In this document: one piece after another, positions 24,251 to 32,729 of the stretch
Numbering within the stretch: position 1 is the stretch's first letter
Layout of the letters: each line of letters opens with the position of its first letter
Assembly (NCBI RefSeq): GCF_016907695.1
Contig: NZ_JAFBCK010000001.1
Coordinates: 6,436,001 to 6,500,000 of the forward strand
Length of the DNA: 64,000 nucleotides
Origin: Actinokineospora baliensis
GTDB lineage: Bacteria > Actinomycetota > Actinomycetes > Mycobacteriales > Pseudonocardiaceae
Reading direction: 5' to 3'
Program-made: the position numbers and the translations under genes
The notes under the pieces: generated by a model
What the model was told of the DNA's origin: nothing
The model's input: the letters and a program-made list of their open reading frames with translations, nothing else
Database searches by the model: none

Positions 24251-24891
24251 TGGACGGTGATGTGCGGGTCGTGGTGGCCGACGACCAGGAGATCGTGCGC
24301 ACCGGGTTGGCCATGATCCTGGGGGCGCAGCCGGGGATCGAGGTCGTCGGCGAGGCGGGCGACGGCCGGGAAGCGGTGGAGGTGGTGCGGGCGCTGCGGC
24401 CGCACGTGTGCCTGATGGACATCCGGATGCCGGGACTCGACGGGATCGAGGCGACGCGCGAACTCGCCGACGAGGTCGCGGTGGTCGTCATCACGACCTT
24501 CGACCTGGACGAGTACGTGTACGACGCGCTGCGAGCGGGAGCGCGGGGATTCCTGCTCAAGAACGCGGGTGCGGACCTGCTCGCCCAGGCGGTGCACGCG
24601 GCCGCACGGGGCGACGCATTGATCGCGCCGAACATCACGGCGCGGCTACTGGGCGCGTTCGCCGCGGGGGCGCCATCGACCCCCGCGCAACCGGTTGCGC
24701 CGTTGACCGACCGGGAGGAGCAGGTCTTGGCCGCAGTGGCGCGCGGGCGGACCAACAACGAGGTCGCGGCCGAGTTCCACATCACGTTGAGCACGGTGAA
24801 GTCGCACATCGCCAGCCTGATGACCAAGCTGGGCGCCAGGAACCGGGTGGAGATCGTGATCTGGGCGTACGAGACCGGCCGGGTCAGGTAG
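24250..24891 (+). CDS. NarL/LuxR-family response regulator
   Basis: The 213-residue protein has a receiver domain (residues 5-120) with acidic pocket DD at 15-16, phospho-acceptor Asp57 in CLMDIRMPG, Thr in VVITTFD and Lys in FLLKNAG, then a LuxR-type helix-turn-helix (about 148-210; LTDREEQVLAAVARGRTNN and STVKSHIASLMTKLGARNR). It is the partner of the preceding kinase, with which it overlaps by one base, and would activate or repress transcription on phosphorylation. The DUF2306 membrane gene 70 bases downstream is a likely target or co-transcribed gene. GTG at 24250 is the start. Confidence 0.94.
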   Translation: MDGDVRVVVADDQEIVRTGLAMILGAQPGIEVVGEAGDGREAVEVVRALRPHVCLMDIRMPGLDGIEATRELADEVAVVVITTFDLDEYVYDALRAGARGFLLKNAGADLLAQAVHAAARGDALIAPNITARLLGAFAAGAPSTPAQPVAPLTDREEQVLAAVARGRTNNEVAAEFHITLSTVKSHIASLMTKLGARNRVEIVIWAYETGRVR

Positions 24892-24961
24892 CCGAAAGTA
24901 CGACACGGGGATCGTACCCAGCCCTGATGTTACTGGCGGCTGCGCGCGCCACGATTCCCTT

Positions 24962-25570
24962 GTGCTGAAACACATCCGCGTCCCCATCGCACTCCTGCTG
25001 CTCGGCGCCGTCCCCATCGCCGCGGGCGCCTTCCGGCTGACGAAGCTGACCGGCCCAGCCACCGAAGAGGGCGCCCGCTTCGCCGCCGCACCGATCCCGA
25101 TCGTCCTGCACATCGTCGGCGCCACGGTGTTCACGGTGGTCGGCGCCTTCCAGTTCGCCCCGAACCTGCGCCGGTTCGCCTGGCACCGGATCGCGGGCCG
25201 GCTCGCGCTCCCTTGTGGACTGATCGCGGCGCTTTCGGGGCTCTACATGACCATCACCTACCCGCACCCAGCCTCCGACGCGCCGTTGTTGACGGTGTTC
25301 CGCCTGATCTTCGGCACGATCATGGCGGTCGCGCTCGTCCTCGGCCTGTTGGCCATCCGCAGGCGGGACATCGCCGGGCACCGGGCCTGGGTGATCCGCG
25401 GCTACGCGGTCGGCATCGCGTCGGGAACGCAGGCGGTGGTGACCTTGCCGTGGTTCATCGCCTTCGGTGAGCCCACTCCCTTGCCGCGTGCGCTGCTGCT
25501 CGGGGCGGCGTGGGTGCTGAACCTGGTGGTGGCGGAGGCTGCGATTCGGCGGCGGGCGCGATGCTGTTGA
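24962..25570 (+). CDS. DUF2306 membrane protein
   Basis: The 202-residue product has about six hydrophobic segments and the DUF2306 pattern: an early conserved His in IVLHIVGATVFTVVGAFQF, HRIAGRLAL, and GHRAWVIRGYAVG, in which histidines and arginines sit at helix ends. The family resembles small cytochrome-b-like membrane proteins, but haem binding is not established. It lies 70 bases after the response regulator gene on the same strand and may be part of its regulon. The GTG at 24962 directly precedes the first hydrophobic helix. Immediately after its stop begins a degenerate repeat A unit. Confidence 0.8.
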   Translation: MLKHIRVPIALLLLGAVPIAAGAFRLTKLTGPATEEGARFAAAPIPIVLHIVGATVFTVVGAFQFAPNLRRFAWHRIAGRLALPCGLIAALSGLYMTITYPHPASDAPLLTVFRLIFGTIMAVALVLGLLAIRRRDIAGHRAWVIRGYAVGIASGTQAVVTLPWFIAFGEPTPLPRALLLGAAWVLNLVVAEAAIRRRARCC

Positions 25571-25573
25571 GGG

Positions 25574-25675
25574 TTGTCCACAAGGTGCTTGGTTGTGCAC
25601 AGGGGCTTCTCGCTGGTCCTGTTCTGTCGGTGCGCTTCGGTAGGATGTGCATCGGGGGCTTCTGAATCGGGTGAT
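25574..25675 (-). repeat. Degenerate copy of repeat family A
   Basis: Starting four bases after the DUF2306 stop is an inverted-orientation relative of the units between aztA and aztB: TTGTCCACA at 25574-25582, a second near-box TTGTGCACA at 25593-25601, then CCTGTTCTGTCGGTGC, CGGTAGGATGTGCATC and GGGGGCTTCTGAATC, matching CCCGTTCTGTCGGTGC, CGGTAGGCTGTGTATT and GGGGGCTGCTCAGATC. This shows the element is dispersed and not unique to the zinc operon. Confidence 0.8.
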
Positions 25676-25715
25676 CTTCGTTGGACGCCTCGCCTGCGGC
25701 ATCGGGGTCGGTCCG

Positions 25716-26192
25716 TGGTGGTGCGGTGGGCTCGATGGGGCGAACTCGGTTTGCGCGGGGCCCCTGCGCCAGCCGTGGTAGGACCGCAAAGCTGGGGCCG
25801 AAGAGCATGGCCCTATCCGCGCTGAAACGCTACGACTGCCGCCACCCCACGCAAACCGAGTCCGCCCCATCGAGCATGGGGTGGGCGGCTTCCGGGGAGC
25901 GGTGGTTGGGCTGGCGGGCTGACTCGGTGGGCTGGGGTGGCGGGGCCGGTTCGTGGTGGTCCGGTGGGCTCGATGGGGCGAACTCGGTTTGCGCGGGGCC
26001 CCTGCGCCACCCGTGGCAGGACCGCAAAGCTGGGGCCGAAAAGCATGGCCCTGCAGCGAGGCAAGGCTACGGGCACCGCCACCCCACACAAACCAAGTCC
26101 GCCCCATCGAGCATTGGGTGGGCGGCTTCCGGGGAGCGGTGGTTGGGCTGGCGGGGTCGGCTCGGTGGGTTGGGGTGGCACCAGCGGCTTCC
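25716..26192. repeat. Repeat family D: two 238-bp tandem units with internal inverted repeats
   Basis: CTCGATGGGGCGAACTCGG recurs at 25731 and 25969, a period of 238 bases, and the intervening sequence is strongly conserved (CCGTGGTAGGACCGCAAAGC and CCGTGGCAGGACCGCAAAGC). Within each unit the same segment returns inverted about 120 bases later (GCAAACCGAGTCCGCCCCAT at 25851; ACAAACCAAGTCCGCCCCAT in unit 2), so each unit could fold into a long hairpin. The remainder up to 26270 is low-complexity GGT/GGG-rich sequence. No gene is seen in 25571-26270; it separates the ends of two convergent genes. Confidence 0.85.
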
Positions 26193-26270
26193 GAGTGTCC
26201 AATGGTCGGGCTGGTGGGGTCCGCTCTGTGGGCTGACTCGGTGGCTCGGGGGCTGCGGTGAGGGTGGGTG

Positions 26271-27377
26271 CTAAGCCAGGAAGCGTTCGTAGCGGAAGGG
26301 GGCTAGGGCCTCGTCTTGGGGGTCGCCCAGGGCTTCGGCGGCCACCAGGTCGCCTGCGTGGACGCTGAGGGTGGTGCCGCTGTGGGAGACGGCGAAGTGG
26401 AATGTGGGGAGGGTGGTTACTCGGCCCAGGACCGGGAGGCCGTCGGCGGGGATGGGGCGTTCGCCTACTCGGACGCTTTCCACGGTGGCGTCGCGAAGGC
26501 CTGGGTAGAGGGCTCGGCCTGCGGCGACCACCCCCTCAACGGCGGTCGGGTCGACTTCTGTCTTCCCGGCGGTGACGCGGGCGGCGGAGTCTATTTCGTG
26601 GGTGTGCAACAACAACCGCCCGCCGCCGTCGGGGCGTAGGTGTACGTGGGGGGCGTGGACGACCCGGGACACGGAGACGGCTACCGGGGAGGTGTAGATG
26701 AGCACGCCGAGGGTGTTGCGCATGGGCAGCGTGAGACCGGCCAGTTCGGCGATGCGGGCGGCGTGCGGTCCGGCGCAGTTCACGACGGCGTCGGCGGTGA
26801 GGCTTTTGCCGGAGGTGAGCCGGATCTTGACCGTCGTGTCCACGTCGAGGTCGATGGCGGCGTCGTCGCGCAGCAAGCGGGCGCCTCGGGACAGGGCGGT
26901 CGCCAGGAGGTGTCCGATCAGCCGGGTCGGTTCGACCCAGCCCTCGTGCGGGAAGTAGGCGATCTCCCCCGTCGGCAGGCCCGCCGGGTTGATGTCGGGC
27001 TCCAGCGCGACGACCTCCGCTTTGGTCAGCCACCGCGCGCCGTACCCGTACTCGAGGACTCCTGCCACCTTCGCCCGCAGCCGCTCCAGGCCCACCTCGT
27101 CGGCGGCCCACTCGAGGTTGCCGCCCTCGTGGTACCAGTCGGAGTGCGGTGCCGCCGCGGCCAGCCGCTGGTGGGCGGCCATCCCGGCGACGCTGAGGTC
27201 GTGGTAGCTGCGCGGCTGCTTGCCGCACGAGTTGGTCCACGAGAAGGTCGCCCCGGAGGTCCCACCGGCGGGCGCGCCCGCTTCCACCACGGTGACCCGG
27301 GCGCCGCGCTTCGCCAGACCAGCCGCGACCGCCGCCCCGTAGACCCCGGCCCCGATGACCACCACATGCCCGACCAT
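26271..27377 (-). CDS. FAD-dependent oxidoreductase (DAO family)
   Basis: The 368-residue protein starts with the dinucleotide-binding motif VVVIGAGVYGAAVAAGL and the FAD-contacting TVVEAGAPAGGTSGATFSW, and ends with a DAO-type C-terminal FAD motif (PADGLPVLGRV, then HSGTTLSVHAGDLVAAEAL). This is the D-amino-acid oxidase/glycine oxidase/sarcosine oxidase fold; it oxidises an amine or amino acid with FAD, transferring electrons to O2 or an acceptor. The residues that would fix the substrate are not decisive. ATG at 27377 follows AGGGGATG. It is transcribed alone, converging on the DUF2306 gene across the repeat D block. Confidence 0.88.
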   Translation of the reverse strand: MVGHVVVIGAGVYGAAVAAGLAKRGARVTVVEAGAPAGGTSGATFSWTNSCGKQPRSYHDLSVAGMAAHQRLAAAAPHSDWYHEGGNLEWAADEVGLERLRAKVAGVLEYGYGARWLTKAEVVALEPDINPAGLPTGEIAYFPHEGWVEPTRLIGHLLATALSRGARLLRDDAAIDLDVDTTVKIRLTSGKSLTADAVVNCAGPHAARIAELAGLTLPMRNTLGVLIYTSPVAVSVSRVVHAPHVHLRPDGGGRLLLHTHEIDSAARVTAGKTEVDPTAVEGVVAAGRALYPGLRDATVESVRVGERPIPADGLPVLGRVTTLPTFHFAVSHSGTTLSVHAGDLVAAEALGDPQDEALAPFRYERFLA

Positions 27378-27502
27378 GGCGCATCCCCTACCGACGACGA
27401 TTCCCCCCTTTGCTTACCGACGCGCCAGCGGGAGGGACAACCGCCAGCCGGGCAGTCCTGCACCACGACAGGATGACGCCCGGGCGTTGGCGGACAAGGG
27501 GT

Positions 27503-29314
27503 TCAGCGGGTGTAGCCCCGGGCCACCGCGAGGCACGCTTGCGCGACCAAGGCGTACTCGGCCCGGATGGCCGTCATGTCCGCCGGTGAGCCGCCCGCGT
27601 TGTGCTCGAGGGTGAGGAAGAGTTCCGCGAGCGCGGTCGCACCGATGTTGGCCGCGGACCCCTTGAGCGTGTGGGCCTGGGTGACGACCGCTTCGGTGTT
27701 AGCCGTTGTCAGGGCGGCGGCCAGGGAGTCGAGCGCCGCCGGGGTCTTCGTCGTGTACGAGGTGAGCAGCTGCGCCAGGAACTCCACCTCGTCCGCGGGC
27801 GGGTTCGGGCCGGAGATCTCCTCGAGCCGGTCGCGGATCGCCGTTTCCCGGTCGGGGGCAGGCAGGGTCAGCACAGCTGCGCCGCCGGAAGCGACCCCGG
27901 ACAGGGCGGCCACCAGATCGGGTACGCGGACCGGCTTGGCGAGGTGGTCGTCCATCCCCGCGGCCAGGCACGCCGCGCGGTCCTCGACCAACGCGCTCGC
28001 GGTGAGCGCGACGATCAACGGCTGCCGCTCGGCTGGGAGTTCCGTGCGGATCAAGCGGGTGGCGTCCAGCCCGTCCATCACCGGCATGCGGACGTCCATC
28101 AGGACGACGTCGTAGGGGGCGCCGCGCAGGGCCTGGACGGCTTCGTGGCCGTTGGCGACCGTGTCGACGTGGTGGCCCAGGCCCGCGAGCATGAGGCGGG
28201 CGACCTTCTGGTTTATGTGGTTGTCCTCGGCGACCAGGACCCGCAGCGGCCCGGTCGGTGCTGTGGTCGGCGCGGTGCGCGGCGCGACGGCTTCGTCCGA
28301 GGAGACCTCGAGCAGTGCGGTCAGGGTGAAGGTGGACCCGACGCCCGCGATGCTGCTGACGGTGAGGTCACCGCCCATGACCGCGGCCAGGCGCTTGCCG
28401 ATGGCCAACCCGAGGCCGCTGCCGCCGTAGGCGCGGGTGGTGGAACCGTCGACCTGGCTGAACGGGGTGAACAGCGTGTCGAGCTTGTCGGCGGGGACCC
28501 CGACACCGGTGTCGCGGACGGTGATGCGCAGCCACACCCGGCCCGCGGGCGCGGGGTGGACGTCGACGGTGGTCTCGATCTGGCCGCGTTCGGTGAACTT
28601 GACCGCGTTGTCGAGCAGGTTCACCACGACCTGCCGCAACCGGGCCAGGTCGCCCACCAGCCGCGCCGGGCCGTCACCGACGACAACGACCCTGGTCCGC
28701 AACCCCTTGTCCGCCGCGGCGGCGGCGACCAGCGCGGCGGCGCTGTCCACCAGTTCCCGCACCTCGAAGGTGACGTGCTCCAGCTCGCCCTCGCCGGACT
28801 CCAGCTTCGCGAAGTCCAACACGTCGTTGAGGACACCGAGCAGTGCGGTGCCGCTGTCGCGCACGGTGTGCACGAGGTCGCGTTGCTCACCGGTCAGGGT
28901 GGTGTCCAGCAGCAGGCCGGTCAGGCCGACGACGGCGTTCATCGGCGTGCGGATCTCGTGGCTCATCGTGGCCAGGAACGCCGAGCGCGCCGCCGTGGAA
29001 CTGCGCAGCGCCCGCGCCGACGAGTCCAGCGCCGCGGCCATCCTGGCCAGTGCGGCGGGCCACGTCACCGCGGGTACCCGGACATCCGGTTCGCCAGCGC
29101 CCATCCGCGCCGCGGCCTCGGTGACCGCGCGCACACCGGCGCTGACCTGCCGTATCGCCTGCCAGGTGTGCAGCCCGACCAGCGCGGCCGCGGCGACGCA
29201 CACCCACATGACGACGGTGCCGGTGGTCGGCTCGAACACCGCGCTCGCGACGACCACCACCAGGGCCAGACCCGCCAGGGCCAACCCCGCGCTGACCAGC
29301 CGGTATGCGGACAT
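27503..29314 (-). CDS. Hybrid sensor histidine kinase with receiver and HPt domains
   Basis: The 603-residue protein has two N-terminal membrane helices (about residues 5-50), a linker, a HisKA domain with phospho-acceptor His119 in MSHEIRTPMN, HATPase_c (N box NLLDNAVKFTE, G boxes DTGVGVP and GGSGLGLAI), a receiver with phospho-acceptor Asp407 in VLMDVRMPVMDG, and a C-terminal HPt with His548 in AHTLKGSAANIG. A full His-Asp-His relay inside one protein needs a separate final response regulator, which is not adjacent. ATG at 29314 is used; GTG at 29362 is an alternative, as neither has a strong ribosome site. It is divergent from the DUF4383 gene. Confidence 0.9.
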   Translation of the reverse strand: MSAYRLVSAGLALAGLALVVVVASAVFEPTTGTVVMWVCVAAAALVGLHTWQAIRQVSAGVRAVTEAAARMGAGEPDVRVPAVTWPAALARMAAALDSSARALRSSTAARSAFLATMSHEIRTPMNAVVGLTGLLLDTTLTGEQRDLVHTVRDSGTALLGVLNDVLDFAKLESGEGELEHVTFEVRELVDSAAALVAAAAADKGLRTRVVVVGDGPARLVGDLARLRQVVVNLLDNAVKFTERGQIETTVDVHPAPAGRVWLRITVRDTGVGVPADKLDTLFTPFSQVDGSTTRAYGGSGLGLAIGKRLAAVMGGDLTVSSIAGVGSTFTLTALLEVSSDEAVAPRTAPTTAPTGPLRVLVAEDNHINQKVARLMLAGLGHHVDTVANGHEAVQALRGAPYDVVLMDVRMPVMDGLDATRLIRTELPAERQPLIVALTASALVEDRAACLAAGMDDHLAKPVRVPDLVAALSGVASGGAAVLTLPAPDRETAIRDRLEEISGPNPPADEVEFLAQLLTSYTTKTPAALDSLAAALTTANTEAVVTQAHTLKGSAANIGATALAELFLTLEHNAGGSPADMTAIRAEYALVAQACLAVARGYTR

Positions 29315-29480
29315 GCGGGGACCCGAGCGGTCCTCCGCACCCTGCAAACCATCCGTGGTCACCCCTGCGATATCGACACAACGGGCAGGCGGATGAGGCC
29401 GTCGCACGGCCGAGTGCACTTCACAGCGCGCGGGTTTGCCCGCCGCGACTGGTTGGTAGCCGAGGGTGGAGGAGGTCCAC

Positions 29481-29957
29481 ATGTCCACCGCACACCACCT
29501 GCCCCACCGGTTCCCGCGTGACGCCACCACCGTGCTGCAACCGGTCCGCTCCGCCGCCGCCCTCGTCGCAGGCGGGTTTCTGCTGGTCGGGGTGCTCGGG
29601 TTCGTCCCGGGTGTGACCAGCGGCGAGCTCACCTTCGCGGGCCACCACAGCGGCGCCCTGCTGTTGGGCGCCTTCGCGGTGTCGGTGCTGCACAACCTGG
29701 TCCACCTGGCCTTCGGCGTCGCGGGATTCGCGATGGCCCGCCGCGACGGCGGGGCGCGCGAGTACCTGCTCGTCGGCGGGCTCGTCTACCTGGCGCTGTG
29801 GGCCTACGGGATGCTCATCGACCACGACAGCGCGGCGAACTTCGTGCCCGTCAACAACGCCGACAACTGGCTGCACCTGGGCCTCGGCGCGGCCATGGTG
29901 CTGCTCGGGATGATCTTCGGTGTGCGGGTCCGGCGCACCCCGATGGACCTGGGCTAG
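29481..29957 (+). CDS. DUF4383 membrane protein
   Basis: This 158-residue four-helix membrane protein matches DUF4383: LQPVRSAAALVAGGFLLVGV, HHSGALLLGAFAVSVLHNLV, HLAFGVAGFAMARR and the terminal DNWLHLGLGAAMVLLGMIFG are the characteristic phrases. Its function is unknown; members are common in actinobacteria and often stress-induced. ATG at 29481 has GGAGGAGG seven bases upstream. It is followed by a strong hairpin, so it forms its own transcription unit. Confidence 0.88.
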   Translation: MSTAHHLPHRFPRDATTVLQPVRSAAALVAGGFLLVGVLGFVPGVTSGELTFAGHHSGALLLGAFAVSVLHNLVHLAFGVAGFAMARRDGGAREYLLVGGLVYLALWAYGMLIDHDSAANFVPVNNADNWLHLGLGAAMVLLGMIFGVRVRRTPMDLG

Positions 29958-29973
29958 CCGGAATCCGTTGCGC

Positions 29974-30009
29974 GGCGGGAACTTTGCCCCCTCGGGCAGA
30001 GTTCCCGCC
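29974..30009 (+). terminator. Stem-loop terminator after DUF4383 gene
   Basis: GGCGGGAACT (29974-29983) pairs with AGTTCCCGCC (30000-30009), with an inner GCCC/GGGC stem and a four-base loop. It lies 16 bases after the stop and before the next gene's ribosome site. Confidence 0.8.
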
Positions 30010-30073
30010 ACACACTGTCCGGCCCATGATCGACACGGCTAGCTTGGCGGCACCACGAGGAAAGGACGCCCCG

Positions 30074-30787
30074 GTGCGCTTGCCCGCCAAGAAGCAGCTG
30101 CCCGCCGCGCTCGCGCTGGCCGCCATCACCCTCCTCGGCACCCTTGCCGCCACGGCCGCCGCCACCCCCTCCGGTGGCGCCGCCCCCGCGCAGCCCGCCA
30201 GCTTCTCGCCGTACCCCACGACGTCCTGGTACTACCCGACCGGGCCGTGGTCGTCGTCCACCTACCCGACCACCGTGCCTTCGACCACAGTGCCGTCGAC
30301 CACCACGACTGTGCTCCCGACTACCACGGTGCCGCCGAGCACCTCCCCCACCTGGTTCACCCCGTCGGAGAACATCCCGCCACCGCAGCCGGGAGAGGAC
30401 TACGCCCGCGGCGGCACCGCGATCGCGTCCTCCTCCGACATGGCCCCCGGCCTCATCATCGACGGCAACCCCGACACCGCCTGGTCACCCGCGATCGGCC
30501 GCAAGACCACCGACACCCCGGAGTGGGTCTACGTGCGCTGGCTGCACTACCGCGAGGTCAGCCGGGTCGTCGTGCACACCTCGCTGCGCGACTTCGACAT
30601 CCAGGTGCTCAACCAGTACGAACAGTGGTGGGACACGGTGATGACCGTCAACTACGCCAACACGACCACGTTCACCGCGCTCTTCACCCCGCGCATCGCC
30701 CGCGGCGTGCGGATCGTGGCCAAGGTCGGGCCACCGGGGCACCCGAACCTGGTGCGGGTGAACGAGATCCAGGCGTACACGAGCTAG
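30074..30787 (+). CDS. Secreted discoidin (F5/8 type C)-like domain protein
   Basis: The 237-residue product has a signal peptide (ALALAAITLLGTLAATAAA), a Pro/Thr/Ser/Tyr-rich linker (about residues 45-110; repeated PSTTVPSTT), and a C-terminal F5/8 type C-like beta-sandwich (about 118-237): GTAIASSSDMAPGLIIDGNP, DTAWSP, and a final RVNEIQAYTS, the usual start and end of this domain. It is exported and likely binds a carbohydrate or cell-wall ligand; no catalytic domain is attached. GTG at 30074 follows AAGGAC at good spacing; ATG at 30026 would add a non-typical N-terminus. Its stop overlaps the convergent HD gene by four bases. Confidence 0.8.
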   Translation: MRLPAKKQLPAALALAAITLLGTLAATAAATPSGGAAPAQPASFSPYPTTSWYYPTGPWSSSTYPTTVPSTTVPSTTTTVLPTTTVPPSTSPTWFTPSENIPPPQPGEDYARGGTAIASSSDMAPGLIIDGNPDTAWSPAIGRKTTDTPEWVYVRWLHYREVSRVVVHTSLRDFDIQVLNQYEQWWDTVMTVNYANTTTFTALFTPRIARGVRIVAKVGPPGHPNLVRVNEIQAYTS

Positions 30788-31320
30788 AGGCGGCTCTCTA
30801 CGCGGTCGGCCACCTCGTGCAGGTACGGACCGCGGAGGTGGTGGGCGCGGGCGTTGGCCGAGTCGCTGCCGTGCCGCGCCAACATCTCCGCCAACCGGCC
30901 GCGCAGGGTGACGGGACTGCCCCCGGGGTCGGTGGTCTGGTCGGCGTAGGCGAGGGCGTCCGACAGCGGGCTGTCCTCGTGCGGGTACGGCGCCATCAGG
31001 TGGCCGAGACCCTGGGCCTGCGCGGTGAAGCGGGCCCCGGAGTGGTGGGCCACCAAGGCGACCAGCCGGGGCGGCCACCCCAGCCCCGCCAGGTGCCTGG
31101 CGCCGTCGACCGGGTGGAAACCGGTGTCGCGGGCCGCGTACCCGATGTCGTGCAACCAGGCCGCGGCGACCAGGACCTCCCGCTCGGCGGGGTCGACAGT
31201 GCCCGTGAGCTCCCCGGCGCGGTAGGCGACACCGATCGTGTGGTGCCAGCGGGTGCGCATCGGGAACAACAGGCTCGCGGCCAGATCGACCGCCGCGACA
31301 ACCAGAGCCGGGTCGGGCAC
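30784..31320 (-). CDS. HD-domain metal-dependent phosphohydrolase
   Basis: The 178-residue protein has the HD-superfamily ligands: His in RWHHTIGV (residues 26-27), the HD pair at 57-58 in WLHDIGYA, and later His in VAHHSGAR (92-93), and Asp in ALAYADQTTD. HD proteins hydrolyse phosphate esters, often of nucleotides or cyclic dinucleotides; this small stand-alone form resembles the HDIG group. No other domain is present. A GTG at 31320 starts MPDPALVVAAVDLAA. It is divergent from the methyltransferase gene and converges with the discoidin-like gene. Confidence 0.85.
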   Translation of the reverse strand: MPDPALVVAAVDLAASLLFPMRTRWHHTIGVAYRAGELTGTVDPAEREVLVAAAWLHDIGYAARDTGFHPVDGARHLAGLGWPPRLVALVAHHSGARFTAQAQGLGHLMAPYPHEDSPLSDALAYADQTTDPGGSPVTLRGRLAEMLARHGSDSANARAHHLRGPYLHEVADRVESRL

Positions 31321-31465
31321 TGACCCAGACTGCCCAACCGACGGGTCCGGTCAGCGGCATGATCGTTAACTCTGGTGGCCGCCCCCGTGAACGGTTGCCC
31401 ACCCGGCTCTCACGCCGAGGGTGAACCGGTCCCCGCCGCGCCGCCGCTGAGGGCACGGTGGTCAC

Positions 31466-32266
31466 ATGGGCCAAGGATTCAGCGGCGAGGTCGCCGACTA
31501 CTACGACCGCTACCGCCGGGGCTACCCCGCCGAGGCGATCGACGCGGTGGTGCGGGCGTTCGAGCTCGACCGGGACGACGTCGCGATCGACCTGGGGTGC
31601 GGGACCGGGCAGGTCGCCGTGCCACTCGCTTCGCGCGTGCGGGCGGTCGTCGGCCTTGATCCGGAGCCGGACATGCTCCTGCGCGCCGCGGCGCACGCGG
31701 CACCGAACGCCAGCTGGATGATCGGCCGGGACGTCGATCTACCCGCGTTGCGGGCTCTCACCGGCCCTGTGGGGGTTGTGACGGTGGGACAGACCTTGCA
31801 CTGGATGGACCACCCGCGGTTGTTCGCGGAGATCCCGGCCACTGTGCGGCCTGGGGGTGGGGTGGCGGTGCTGACCAACGGAACACCTCTGTGGCTGCAG
31901 GAGACGGAGTGGTCGCGCGCCCTGCGGTCAGTGCTGGAGGAGTGGTTGTCGACTCCTCTTACCGCTGCGTGCGGGACTGATGAAGGTAGCCAGCAACGGT
32001 ACTTGGATGCGATGGCCGAGGCGGGTTTGGCTTGCCACCGCTTCGAGCACACGTATTCGGCGCCGCTCGCGCTATCGGAAATCGTGGGCGGGGTGTTCTC
32101 GGCGCTGTCCGTCGACAGGCTGCCGGGGGCAGCGGGGCGGGCGGAGTTGGCGGAGCGGGTTGAGCGGGCGCTCGGGGGCGGGCCGTTCGAGGAGTTCGTT
32201 CGGGTCACGGTCTTGGTGGGACGGGTCGCGGAACCCGGTTTCCGGACTGGTGGGGCGCGCCGGTGA
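31466..32266 (+). CDS. Class I SAM-dependent methyltransferase
   Basis: The 266-residue protein has the Rossmann SAM-binding motif I IDLGCGTGQVAVPLA, motif II VVGLDPEPDMLLRA, and the TLHWMDHPRLF segment seen in methyltransferase type 11/25 enzymes acting on small molecules. The substrate is unknown. The ATG at 31466 fits the standard YYDRYRRGYP N-terminus. The last 12 or so codons (from EPGFRTGGARR) are read from sequence that matches the repeat B family downstream, so the native C-terminus may have been replaced by repeat sequence. Confidence 0.85.
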   Translation: MGQGFSGEVADYYDRYRRGYPAEAIDAVVRAFELDRDDVAIDLGCGTGQVAVPLASRVRAVVGLDPEPDMLLRAAAHAAPNASWMIGRDVDLPALRALTGPVGVVTVGQTLHWMDHPRLFAEIPATVRPGGGVAVLTNGTPLWLQETEWSRALRSVLEEWLSTPLTAACGTDEGSQQRYLDAMAEAGLACHRFEHTYSAPLALSEIVGGVFSALSVDRLPGAAGRAELAERVERALGGGPFEEFVRVTVLVGRVAEPGFRTGGARR

Positions 32267-32415
32267 TCGGCGGGCGGCGGACATCGGGAAACGCAAGATC
32301 AACCGAACGAGCAGCTCCGGTTTCCAGACTAGCGGGCGCGATGGCGGTGAGAGGGTGGCGAAACCTGGCCTGTGGACAGGTGAAACCGTTGTGGATGAGG
32401 GCAATCCCTCGCCAG
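32228..32415 (+). repeat. Repeat family B, left copy (partial unit plus full unit)
   Basis: A full unit runs 32285-32415: CGGGAAACGCAAGATCAACC, then CTCCGGTTTCCAGACTAGC, then CTGTGGACAGG and CCGTTGTGGATGAGGGC. The same order of elements occurs at 43471-43590 and 43624-43720 in the same orientation. A partial unit (CCCGGTTTCCGGACTGGTGG) at 32230-32268 overlaps the methyltransferase C-terminal codons. There is no intact gene between 32267 and about 32458. Confidence 0.8.
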
Positions 32416-32458
32416 GGTGGGTATCTGGTGCGAGCCCGCGAGGAAGGCGACGACAGGC

Positions 32459-32729
32459 GTTGGCTGGGCGGTTCCCACGCCAGTGTGCCGCCGCCGAAGG
32501 CTTCGGCGTTGGTGAGGTGGACTTGGCTCCACACGGGGGCTTGCGGGTCGTCGAGTTTGTCGCAGGTGCCGACGATCTGGGCTTCGGCGAAGCCTGCGAT
32601 GAAGCCGGGGATGTATCCCTGGCGGAGGTTGTTGTCGCGGCAGAACTGGTCGAGGGCTTCGAAGAAGTCGTCGCCGTGGTCGAAGGTGACGGCGAAGCTG
32701 CGGCCGAGGGTGAGTTCGTGGCTACGCAT
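32459..32729 (-). pseudogene. PPC/DUF296-domain protein, truncated
   Basis: From the ATG at 32729 about 90 residues match the PPC (plants and prokaryotes conserved, DUF296) domain: LTLGRSFAVTFDHGDDFFEAL, NLRQGYIPGFIAGFAEAQI and AFGGGTLAWEPP. The domain should continue with the metal-binding HxH-containing strand (PHVH) but instead the frame passes into non-homologous, then repeat B, sequence (to 32205). So the gene has lost its 3' third. It overlaps the asparaginase stop by eight bases, showing it was once the second gene of that operon. PPC proteins bind DNA or act as small regulatory proteins. Confidence 0.75.

Noticed and set aside
24884..26107. A 407-codon minus-strand frame over DUF2306 and repeat D
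   Set aside because: It runs antisense to a clear membrane protein gene and through tandem repeats, with low-complexity Arg/Pro/Ser sequence.
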